Below, in pieces: positions 14,950 through 20,187 of a stretch of DNA of 20,187 nucleotides. The notes beneath the pieces were generated by a model that did no database searches, was not told where the DNA came from, and saw only the letters and a program-made list of their open reading frames with translations. The stretch lies in the NCBI GenBank assembly GCA_934394815.1, contig CAKRRD010000048.1, positions 1-20,187 on the forward strand, given 5' to 3'. The first letter of the stretch is position 1, and every line of letters starts with the position of its first letter. Source of the DNA: an uncultured Acetatifactor sp. (GTDB taxonomy: Bacteria; Bacillota; Clostridia; Lachnospirales; Lachnospiraceae). The translations under genes were made by a program, and so were the position numbers.

Positions 14950-15727
14950 ACTAATCAAATGCGAATTTTTGAAATTGAAACGGAAGAAATTTATTCCGCT
15001 GATTATTCTGGCTGCTTTCCTGTTTCCAATCCCGCTGACTTATCTGATGACAACGCCCTCTATGATGGAGCGATATACAGATCGGGCAGATGCTTTTGAC
15101 GGACTATTTAACATGGTGTTGGGATATGGTATCCAGTTTTTACTGCCCTGCATTATTGGAGTGATTGCCGCTATCCTGTTCTTTATGGAACGCGACAACG
15201 ATACATTCAAAAATCTGCGTACAATTCCCGTAACCAGCACGCAAATGGTGCTTGCAAAGATTATTGTCCTCTTTCTTTTTGGAATTGTTTTTTGTGTGGC
15301 TTCTACCATTGCAACAATTCTTTGCGGATTTGGAACATTAGAAGTTTATGGAATAGGCTATAAATTGTTTTTAGCGGTTGAAACAGGAATTTTCATTACG
15401 GCAGGAACACTCCCGTTGATTGTTCTTGTTGTCTTTTTCAGTAAGACCTATGTTTTTTCCATTTTGCTGTGCGTTTTTTACAGCGTTCTGAACATGAGTG
15501 CTACGGCATTGTTTGACACGCTGCCTAAAACCATGTTATGGCTTCTGCCCACGCCACTGACTACATTTTGGAGTGTAGGAGATATGGCGGCTCATGGAAT
15601 AAAAATGGATTTGGAGCAAATGACAGGGCTAATTCCTTCAACATTTCAAGTTGTATTCATTCTTGGGATCATGGCATTGGTTTCGTTCTTACTAATTGAC
15701 AGATTATATAAGCAGAGGGGGGAATAA
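14942..15727 (+). CDS. LanE/CprB-type ABC transporter permease
   Basis: A 261-residue permease with about six membrane segments: IPLIILAAFLFPIPLTYLM, IQFLLPCIIGVIAAILFF, ILFGIVFCVAST-type helices, FITAGTLPLIVLVVFF, YVFSILLCVFYSVLN and VVFILGIMALVSFLL. The start is a TTG at 14942 that overlaps the ATPase gene end by eight bases; a purine-rich GGGGCGAAGGA provides the ribosome-binding site. The pattern of charged N terminus KLIKCEFLKLKRKK followed by a TM helix is typical of ABC-2-type LanE/LanG/BcrB permeases. It pairs with the next permease, as in LanFEG and CprABC systems. Confidence 0.85.
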   Translation: MLKLIKCEFLKLKRKKFIPLIILAAFLFPIPLTYLMTTPSMMERYTDRADAFDGLFNMVLGYGIQFLLPCIIGVIAAILFFMERDNDTFKNLRTIPVTSTQMVLAKIIVLFLFGIVFCVASTIATILCGFGTLEVYGIGYKLFLAVETGIFITAGTLPLIVLVVFFSKTYVFSILLCVFYSVLNMSATALFDTLPKTMLWLLPTPLTTFWSVGDMAAHGIKMDLEQMTGLIPSTFQVVFILGIMALVSFLLIDRLYKQRGE

Positions 15728-15729
15728 AC

Positions 15730-16509
15730 ATGGTTCGCATTGTAAAAACAGAATTTTATAAATTGAAAAGGTATCATATCCTTTGGGCGGGCGTTGCACT
15801 CATGCTCCTATCCGTCCTGCTGACCTTGTTTACCTCTATGGCGAATGATGGTTCCGTTTGGGATTTCGCCTATCTTACAGAACAGGTCATCAAAAACAAT
15901 ATGTCCATGATTTTTCCGATGTGTATCAGCCTAATTGCTGGATATATGATTTCTCGTGAGCAGACGGATGATACATTGAAAAATATTCTGACTGTGCCGA
16001 TCTCTTTTAAGAAACTGCTGACCGGAAAATTGATTGTGTGCGGCGTATTGTCTATTATTTTCGGGCTGATATGCAGTCTGTTTACAATCATAGCAGAAAT
16101 GATTGTGGGATTTCCCGGCTTTGAGATTTCCTTGGCTCTAAAAGCAACCTTGCAGATTACTGCGGTTAATTTCTTTTTATATCTTGCGGTTCTGCCGATT
16201 ATCGCTCTTACTTGTCGGAGGGCAGGTAGCTTTTTAGTCGGTGTAATCATTGCTTTTGTCTATGGATATGGAGGGATGTTTGCCGCAGGAAATATGACAT
16301 TAGCAAACCTTTATCCGATTACCGCAAGTCTCGGAATGGTAGGCTACCGTAGCTATGATACCGCAGTCAACTGGAATATCGGAACCTGTTCTTGCAGTCT
16401 TGTGCTTGCTGTCGTTATTTCTGCCATCTTGATTTTGTGCATGAAAGAGCGAGAAGCAACCCAAACAAAGAAAAAGGCCAAAAAGGTAGCACCAAAGAAA
16501 GGCTGGTGA
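15730..16509 (+). CDS. LanG/CprC-type ABC transporter permease
   Basis: A 259-residue second permease, starting two bases after the stop of the first, with AGGGGGGAATAA-type ribosome-binding sequence overlapping that stop. The N terminus MVRIVKTEFYKLKRYHILW resembles the first permease (duplicated family). About six membrane segments are visible. The C terminus is Lys-rich (KEREATQTKKKAKKVAPKKGW) and cytoplasmic. The ATPase, this protein and its partner would form the protection transporter. Names lanE/lanG are by analogy of order and similarity, so I give no symbol. Confidence 0.85.
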   Translation: MVRIVKTEFYKLKRYHILWAGVALMLLSVLLTLFTSMANDGSVWDFAYLTEQVIKNNMSMIFPMCISLIAGYMISREQTDDTLKNILTVPISFKKLLTGKLIVCGVLSIIFGLICSLFTIIAEMIVGFPGFEISLALKATLQITAVNFFLYLAVLPIIALTCRRAGSFLVGVIIAFVYGYGGMFAAGNMTLANLYPITASLGMVGYRSYDTAVNWNIGTCSCSLVLAVVISAILILCMKEREATQTKKKAKKVAPKKGW

Positions 16510-16516
16510 TGATTTT

Positions 16517-16978
16517 ATGAAGAAAATAGTTTTAGCATTGGCATTTGTCCTTTTGGGAAGTTTTATGCTTTCTGGCTGTTCAAAAGATGAAATTCTCGAT
16601 CATTATAATAATATCGTTCAGTCGGCTGGAGCCGTAGAGCTTACAGGAAAGTCATCTTTGGAAGGAACAAAAGAAAAAGGGATCGATGATTATACGGGAA
16701 CTTATACGGCTGATTATGCGAACTTTTCAGGTACAGAGTATTTGTTCGGAGGAACTTCCATAAAGAGAGAAGCCGGTAAGGAGCTGTCCATTGATTGCAC
16801 CTTGGAGATTACGGAAGGTACTGCAAAAGTATTTTGGATTTCTGGATCTGATGAAGCAGTCACTTTGATTGAAACAACCGGAACTTATAGTGACACAACT
16901 ACACTTCCTGATGGTGGAAATTATATCGGAATTGAATGCGAGAGTTTCACAGGAAGCATTGAATTAAATATTGAATAA
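16517..16978 (+). CDS. Lipoprotein of the LanFEG-type transporter operon
   Basis: A 153-residue protein with a lipoprotein signal peptide: MKKIVLALAFVLLGSFMLSGC, with the lipidated Cys at residue 21 in the lipobox LSGC. The mature part is predicted to be mostly beta-strand, with Gly/Thr/Glu-rich strands (VFWISGSDEAVTLIETTGTYS). It starts seven bases after the permease stop and so belongs to the operon. Lipoproteins beside LanFEG genes can act as LanI-type immunity proteins; that is by analogy only. Conserved relatives appear in similar mobile cargo operons of gut Clostridia. Without structure its exact role is open. Confidence 0.8.
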   Translation: MKKIVLALAFVLLGSFMLSGCSKDEILDHYNNIVQSAGAVELTGKSSLEGTKEKGIDDYTGTYTADYANFSGTEYLFGGTSIKREAGKELSIDCTLEITEGTAKVFWISGSDEAVTLIETTGTYSDTTTLPDGGNYIGIECESFTGSIELNIE

Positions 16979-16989
16979 CATTCTGCCGG

Positions 16990-17015
16990 ACGACGGCAAA
17001 AGAAAAAAAGCCGTC
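16990..17015 (+). terminator. Hairpin after the lipoprotein gene
   Basis: Inverted arms CGACGGC and GCCGTCG around an A-rich loop lie just after the stop, without a T-run. It may stabilise or end the transporter transcript; a second, better terminator follows at 17045-17085. Confidence 0.45.
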
Positions 17016-17044
17016 GTAGAGCAGACAATTTGACACGCCCATTT

Positions 17045-17085
17045 GAAACGGTGGCTTTGATTTTCAGAGCCGCCGTTTCTTTGCG
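17045..17085 (+). terminator. Terminator before the sigma-like gene
   Basis: GAAACGGTGGCT (17045-17056) pairs with AGCCGCCGTTTC (17068-17079) with a single G.T/T pair, followed by TTTGCGTTT. This separates the transporter operon from the following gene. Confidence 0.7.
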
Positions 17086-17113
17086 TTTACACAATCCTAT
17101 GACGACTTGCAGG

Positions 17114-17149
17114 GACACGGTAGCCGATTGGAGGTTATTTTGCCGTGTC
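17114..17149 (+). promoter_or_regulatory. Hairpin holding the ribosome-binding site and start codon of the sigma-like gene
   Basis: GACACGG (17114-17120) can pair perfectly with CCGTGTC (17143-17149). The GTG start (17145-17147) lies in the 3' arm, and the Shine-Dalgarno GGAGG (17130-17134) lies in the 22-base loop. Confidence 0.65.
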
Positions 17150-17525
17150 TCGTTTGCTTTTTCAAAGCTCACATGATCTACATCAGTTAATGGAGACTAT
17201 TCGGGCAGCTGAACGTGCGGAGGCTGCGTATGAGCGAAAGATGTATCGTTATAAAGCACAGTATTCTCTGGATTGCGAGAATGGCATTGAAAATGCGGTG
17301 CTGTTGAAGCCGCAGACACCGGAGATGCTTTTGGAGGAAAAACAGTTTCGGGAGCAGGTCTATGCCGCTGTGATGAAGCTGCCGGAGAAACAGGCAAAGC
17401 GAATTTATGCCCGATACTATCTGGGAATGACGGTAAATGAAATTGCCGAAGTAGAAGGTGTAGACCCAAGCCGTGTCCGAGACAGTATCCGCCGTGGATT
17501 AAAGCAGCTTGTAAAATATTTTTGA
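17145..17525 (+). CDS. Sigma-70 region-4-like protein of Tn1549-type elements
   Basis: A 126-residue protein. The C-terminal half (about residues 65-126) is a sigma-70 region 4 HTH: LPEKQAKRIYARYYLGMTVNEIA, then VDPSRVRDSIRRGLKQLVKYF. The N-terminal half is a charged helix (IRAAERAEAAYERKMYRY). Region 2 is absent, so it is not a full sigma factor; the same kind of protein is standard in Tn1549-like elements and is annotated as sigma-like or DNA-binding protein. The start is GTG at 17145, with GGAGG nine bases upstream. The start lies in a hairpin, possibly for translational control. Its usual neighbours in such elements (HTH, excisionase, integrase) are reduced here to one broken XRE gene. 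Confidence 0.85.
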   Translation: MSRLLFQSSHDLHQLMETIRAAERAEAAYERKMYRYKAQYSLDCENGIENAVLLKPQTPEMLLEEKQFREQVYAAVMKLPEKQAKRIYARYYLGMTVNEIAEVEGVDPSRVRDSIRRGLKQLVKYF

Positions 17526-17636
17526 TAAAATTTCATTTGATGCGCCTGTTTTTTGCTTTTTTTTGTCAGTGTTAATAAGAAGGACAAGTTTTCCTCCTTC
17601 ATCAGTACATTGACAATCGAATAGACAGCACAATAG

Positions 17637-17909
17637 GTACACCTCAAGAGACTTCACGATGTTCGCACTTCCCGTGGCATTACGCAGGAGGAGCTGGCGG
17701 TTCGCCTGGGACTGGCAAGCAAGCAGCATGTCAGCCGTATGGAGAACGGTGAGCGCAGCTGCTCCATTGACTTGCTGATCGAACTGTCCTGCATCCTCCA
17801 TGTCAGCACGGATTATCTTCTGATGGGCAGTGAACCAAGTAAAGAGGAAGTCAAAAATGATCTGCTAAGCATTATTTCGGAGCTGTCTACGATTGCGAAG
17901 AAAATCTAA
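17637..17909 (+). pseudogene. XRE regulator lacking a start (broken)
   Basis: From the in-frame TAG at 17634-17636 the frame is open to TAA at 17907-17909 and reads LKRLHDVRTSRGITQEELAV, then LGLASKQHVSRMENGERS, a clear XRE helix-turn-helix, followed by LIELSCILHVSTDYLLMG and a C-terminal helix. No ATG, GTG or TTG lies between the stop and the HTH; the first ATG (about 17737) is inside the recognition helix region. The 5' end is therefore damaged, possibly by a small indel just before CTCAAGAGACTT. TTGACA at 17610-17615 may be a leftover -35. It is the typical partner after the sigma-like gene in Tn1549-type elements. Confidence 0.75.
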
Positions 17910-17910
17910 A

Positions 17911-18308
17911 AAGCATTTTGTCGATCTGCAAGCATCACATCGAATTAGATATATTGGTCATACTATATGCTCTTTTGCCGTCCTTTATGCGACGCTTCTT
18001 ATGTTTCATTGCCTGGCAAAAGAGCGGCAGCAAGCCGTCTGTGTGAGAAAGCCACCTCTCCCTTTTCTCCCTCGCTGCGGCTATGGAAACCGTGGAAAAC
18101 CGAAAAACGGTTTACACACCGTTCCCGCAGCCTGCGCTCACCCTCTTTTTCCTCGCTGGCTTTCTCCCTATACAAAGAAAAGTTTCCATTTTCTATCCCG
18201 AAAACGCACAGTTGCCACGATGAACAGAGGGCAGCGTGGCAATATGGCAAAGAAAAGCAAACGGCACACAGGCGGTTTTATCCTCAAAAAAAACCGAAAC
18301 GCAACATA
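17911..18308. other. Element tail with no convincing gene
   Basis: About 400 bases lie between the broken XRE gene and the ATPase terminator. Three overlapping frames are open (two on plus, one on minus, 17893-18359), none with a ribosome-binding site and all with low-complexity, Ser/Pro/Arg-rich content. I therefore read it as noncoding. A small perfect hairpin AAACCG/CGGTTT (18097-18113) lies in a purine/pyrimidine-skewed stretch. Similar sequence is widespread in gut Clostridia element tails as far as I recall; its function is unknown. Confidence 0.4.
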
Positions 18309-18309
18309 A

Positions 18310-18353
18310 AAGAAGCCCAGCACCACGCTGTTCAACGTGATGTTGGGCTTCGT
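18310..18353 (-). terminator. Terminator of the DUF4143-type ATPase gene
   Basis: A 16-bp stem with two G.T pairs, GAAGCCCAGCACCACG (18312-18327) against CGTGATGTTGGGCTTC (18336-18351). On the minus strand it is followed by TTTTATG. It directly follows the ATPase stop. Confidence 0.85.
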
Positions 18354-18355
18354 AC

Positions 18356-19570
18356 TTAGTTCCATTCCTCAGCCAAGAGGAAATCACGGATATTTCGGTG
18401 CTTAATCCCGTTTCGACTCATATCAAACTCATCGAGCGAAACAACGTACTTCGGGAAGTTGTCTCGAATGTTATCATATGCGCCAAACTCACGGTTGACC
18501 GTTTCTTCCGATGCCAGTAGATAGGTGACCTGAACATACAGCTTTTCGCCGCGCTTGTCGCATACAAAATCAATTTCCTTATCGCCTGTTCTGCCAACGG
18601 TCACTTCATAGCCCCGGCGCAGCAATTCCAGATACACGATATTCTCCAAGATGAGATTGATGTCCCGCATATTGCCGCCAAAGACCGCCTCGCGGATGCC
18701 GTGGTCGGCAATATAATACTTCTCATTGGAGGCAAGGATCTGTTTACCCTGCAAATCTTCCCGCTTCACCTGATAGAACAGGTATGCTTCGCAGCAGTAT
18801 TTGATATAATTCAGGATCGTCTCCGGGGCAACGGTACGCTGCTCGTTTTTCAGAAACTTCGCAAGCGAGGTCGCAGAAAAGGTCGTACCCACATTGGCGA
18901 TCACATAGGCAATGATCCGTTCCAGCAAGTCAACATCCCGGATTTTATTCCGCTTCACGATGTCCTTGAGCTGGACAGAGTTGAATAGATCATGAAGGTA
19001 TTGCTTGGACGGAGCATCTGCATAGCGAAGGTTTGCGAGGTAGGGCATACCTCCGGCAAGCAGGTACTTTTGGAAACACTGCTGGATGGGCGCATCGGGC
19101 GCAATCGAACGGTAAAGCTCCATGAACTCCCCAAATGAGAACGGATAGATCACAAACTCCACATACCGACCGCCCAAATAAGTTGCAAGCTCACCGGACA
19201 GCATCTTTGCATTGGAGCCGGTGATGTAGATATCACAATCCAGAGAAACACGGAGAGAGTTGATGCACTTTTCCCAGTCCTTGACCTCCTGTATTTCATC
19301 AAAGAACAAATAGACCTTGCCCTCTATTTCGGCGGCTCTTGCGGTGATCTCGTCATGCAGAGCCTGTGCGGTTTGCAGGTGGGAATAGCTCATATCTTCA
19401 AAGTTGATGGAGATAAACTGTGTCGGGCTGATGCCGGACTCCGTGAGTTCCTGCTTGATCAGCTCCAACATGACCGACTTCCCGCAGCGGCGAATACCGG
19501 TCATGACTTTAATCAGCTCTGTTCCGATAAAAGGACGGATACGGCTCATATACAGTTCTCGTTTGATCAT
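18356..19570 (-). CDS. AAA ATPase with DUF4143 C-terminal domain
   Basis: A 404-residue ATPase. Walker A GIRRCGKS lies at residues 25-32, Walker B is YLFFDEIQEV, and ITGSNAKMLSGELATYLGGR is a sensor-type motif. The C-terminal domain is DUF4143, with the core GRTGDKEIDFVCDKRGEKLYVQVTY that resembles a PD-(D/E)XK nuclease fold, but the catalytic Lys appears replaced by Gln/Thr (VQVT), so nuclease activity is unlikely. AAAGGAGG lies before the start. Such ATPases are widespread in Bacteroidetes and Firmicutes, often near mobile DNA and of unknown role. It has its own promoter at 19602-19630 and is flanked by element remnants on the left and structured noncoding DNA on the right; whether it is cargo or host is not resolved. 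Confidence 0.88.
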   Translation of the reverse strand: MIKRELYMSRIRPFIGTELIKVMTGIRRCGKSVMLELIKQELTESGISPTQFISINFEDMSYSHLQTAQALHDEITARAAEIEGKVYLFFDEIQEVKDWEKCINSLRVSLDCDIYITGSNAKMLSGELATYLGGRYVEFVIYPFSFGEFMELYRSIAPDAPIQQCFQKYLLAGGMPYLANLRYADAPSKQYLHDLFNSVQLKDIVKRNKIRDVDLLERIIAYVIANVGTTFSATSLAKFLKNEQRTVAPETILNYIKYCCEAYLFYQVKREDLQGKQILASNEKYYIADHGIREAVFGGNMRDINLILENIVYLELLRRGYEVTVGRTGDKEIDFVCDKRGEKLYVQVTYLLASEETVNREFGAYDNIRDNFPKYVVSLDEFDMSRNGIKHRNIRDFLLAEEWN

Positions 19571-19601
19571 AAGTCTTAGCCTCCTTTCCGTGGCTGACTA
19601 T

Positions 19602-19630
19602 AGTATAGCGCACTTACAGGTGAATCTCAA
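19602..19630 (-). promoter_or_regulatory. Promoter of the DUF4143-type ATPase gene
   Basis: On the minus strand TTGAGA (plus 19625-19630) and TATACT (plus 19602-19607) are separated by 17 bases, about 30 bases before the gene's start. Confidence 0.7.
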
Positions 19631-19638
19631 TGGCGAAA

Positions 19639-19669
19639 TTGTAAAATCATAAGTTATAACTGATATAAT
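19639..19669 (+). promoter_or_regulatory. Promoter for the first structured RNA segment
   Basis: TATAAT is at 19664-19669. The best -35-like hexamer is TTGTAA at 19639-19644 with a 19-base spacer, longer than ideal. It faces right, away from the divergent ATPase gene. Confidence 0.5.
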
Positions 19670-19675
19670 ACAAAA

Positions 19676-19842
19676 CTCGACGAGAAATTTCAGATAAGCT
19701 TTGGTAGAATGAGGACAGTTCTCGTAAATGTCGATTACGTCCTTAAACTACACGCCCAATACACGATATAAAGGCGTGGAGTAAAGCGCGCCTACGAGGC
19801 CGACGCGAAATCGGAGGATTCTTGTTAAACTTACTATACTAT
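19676..19842 (+). ncRNA. Highly structured RNA candidate, raiA-motif-like
   Basis: No protein frame explains this stretch. Stems visible: CGAGAA (19681-19686) with TTCTCG (19719-19724); AGGAC (19712-19716) with GTCCT (19739-19743), crossing the first and so forming a pseudoknot; CACGCC (19751-19756) with GGCGTG (19773-19778); GCC-TACGA-GGC (about 19790-19800); and CCGA (19800-19803) with TCGG (19811-19814). A TATAAT box lies at the right distance upstream. Conserved-looking single-stranded parts (TAAACTACACGCC, GGAGGATTCTTGTTAAAC) remind me of the raiA-motif RNA of Firmicutes. That is recall, not a search result. There is no raiA gene in the window. Confidence 0.5.
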
Positions 19843-19846
19843 ACCA

Positions 19847-19875
19847 TTGCAAAAAAGAAGTGAGCACGATATAAT
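19847..19875 (+). promoter_or_regulatory. Promoter for the second RNA segment
   Basis: TTGCAA (19847-19852) and a perfect TATAAT (19870-19875) are 17 bases apart. An ATG immediately follows, but opens only an 11-codon frame, which is too close to the promoter to be used. Confidence 0.7.
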
Positions 19876-19881
19876 ATGAAT

Positions 19882-20045
19882 AAGAAGGCAAAAGTCACCG
19901 CAACGGTATGAAAAATAGATTTTGGCTGTTTCCATAAGGGGCAGATCGAGAAGCGTTATTCTCCGTGGCTGAGAACGCAGATATGTGATGCTAGCCGCAA
20001 GCTATTTGTATAAGCCGAAAGGCCGCAGAAATGCGGCTTTTCCTA
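19882..20045 (+). ncRNA. Small structured RNA candidate with its own promoter and terminator
   Basis: From the promoter to a terminator of about 160 bases no protein frame exceeds a dozen codons from a credible start. Hairpins: GCG-TTA-TTCTC (19953-19963) with GAGAACGC (19971-19978), TAGC-CGCAA-GCTA (19992-20004), and the terminator GCCGCA-GAAA-TGCGGC (20022-20037) followed by TTTTCC. Transcription start, structured body and terminator together make a complete unit of small-RNA type. I do not recognise the family. Confidence 0.5.
20022..20044 (+). terminator. Terminator of the second RNA segment
   Basis: Perfect 6-bp GC-rich stem GCCGCA/TGCGGC with a GAAA tetraloop, followed by TTTTCC. Confidence 0.75.
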
Positions 20046-20050
20046 AATGC

Positions 20051-20106
20051 ATAAGTTAGCCAAACCTAACTTATCGATGCGCGCGTAGCGGTTAGATAAA
20101 TCTAAC
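20051..20106 (+). promoter_or_regulatory. Two copies of the palindrome GTTAG-N6-CTAAC (candidate DtxR-type metal-regulator operators)
   Basis: GTTAG-N6-CTAAC occurs at 20055-20070, within a longer perfect palindrome ATAAGTTAG/CTAACTTAT (20051-20059 with 20066-20074), and again at 20091-20106 (GTTAGA-TAAA-TCTAAC). Their centres are 36 bases apart. Both lie just upstream of the methyltransferase gene. The TTAG...CTAA core resembles the binding sites of DtxR/IdeR-type iron regulators; that is by motif resemblance only. Confidence 0.65.
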
Positions 20107-20125
20107 TATGAAAGGAGAGACAGCA

Positions 20126-20187
20126 ATGCGAGCACGCAAGAATTTCTGGGACAGAAATGCAGGTCTGTATGACTGCTTTATGCGAAA
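20126..20187 (+). CDS. Class I SAM-dependent methyltransferase, N-terminal fragment
   Basis: The window ends after 20 codons: FWDRNAGLYDCFMRK is the typical N terminus of UbiE/type-11-like class I methyltransferases, upstream of the SAM-binding motif. AAAGGAGAG precedes the ATG at a good distance. The rest of the gene lies outside the window, so substrate cannot be judged. The two upstream GTTAG-N6-CTAAC palindromes suggest that this gene, or the operon it opens, is controlled by a metal-type regulator. Confidence 0.7.
   Translation, partial: MRARKNFWDRNAGLYDCFMR

Noticed and set aside
17893..18359. Two overlapping plus-strand open frames in the element tail
   Set aside because: Neither has a ribosome-binding site, the products are low complexity, and one runs into the terminator of the opposite ATPase gene.
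19876..19911. 11-codon frame starting right after TATAAT
   Set aside because: It would start before the expected transcription start of its own promoter and stops at once; the segment is better read as RNA.
6131..20187. Search for a duplicated rpsI end that would mark attachment sites
   Set aside because: No copy of the rpsI 3' end (CAGTTCAGCAAGAG) was seen at the right side of the element, so no attL/attR pair is claimed.
1..20187. tRNA, rRNA, CRISPR arrays, insertion sequences with intact transposase
   Set aside because: None seen on either strand when read by eye; a tRNAscan and IS search would be needed to exclude short or diverged examples.

Overview
The window looks like a chromosomal segment of a Gram-positive, probably Lachnospiraceae/Clostridia, genome carrying a worn conjugative-element fragment. 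The host-type order is rplQ, ecfA1-ecfA2-ecfT, truA, rplM, rpsI, as is usual in Firmicutes. The accessory genes (CD1845-type membrane protein, relaxase with HIHNH motif, small MerR/Xis-like HTH, sigma-70 region-4 protein, TnpV remnant) are typical of Tn1549/Tn4451-type elements of gut Clostridia. The taxon is inferred from gene content only.

Layout. 1-6195 is core: the end of ribosomal protein L17, a divergent cell-wall M15 peptidase, the energy-coupling (ECF) module for vitamin and metal uptake, tRNA pseudouridine synthase TruA, and the L13-S9 ribosomal operon with a strong promoter, a structured leader and a very strong terminator. 6196-18355 is a mosaic of mobile-element pieces: a TnpV 3' remnant, a membrane-tethered HTH regulator with ATA where its start codon should be, two small conjugative-element proteins, an AlbA_2/ATPase-type regulator on the minus strand, a relaxase followed by a chain of perfect hairpins, an XRE regulator on the minus strand, then a cargo operon. 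The cargo is a small HTH protein, a response regulator, a histidine kinase, a LanFEG/CprABC-type ABC transporter (ATPase plus two permeases) and a lipoprotein. After it come a sigma-like factor and a broken XRE gene. No integrase, coupling protein, or type IV secretion gene lies in the window, so on this evidence the element is a fragment or a heavily rearranged relative that may depend on other elements to move.

18356-20187 holds a DUF4143-type AAA ATPase on the minus strand, then about 550 bp without a protein gene. That stretch contains two promoter-led, strongly structured segments. The first resembles the raiA-motif RNA from memory; the second ends in a terminator and I cannot assign it. 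They are followed by two copies of the palindrome GTTAG-N6-CTAAC in front of a methyltransferase gene cut by the window end.

How the parts may work together: the two-component pair probably senses antimicrobial peptides such as lantibiotics or bacitracin-like compounds and switches on the adjacent transporter through four GCAAGGTT boxes spaced exactly 11 bp apart just upstream of the ATPase gene. The most interesting unexplained parts are the two RNA-like segments and the paired operators at the right end, the hairpin chain after the relaxase, the start-sequestering hairpin at the sigma-like gene, and the ATA start of the HTH regulator.
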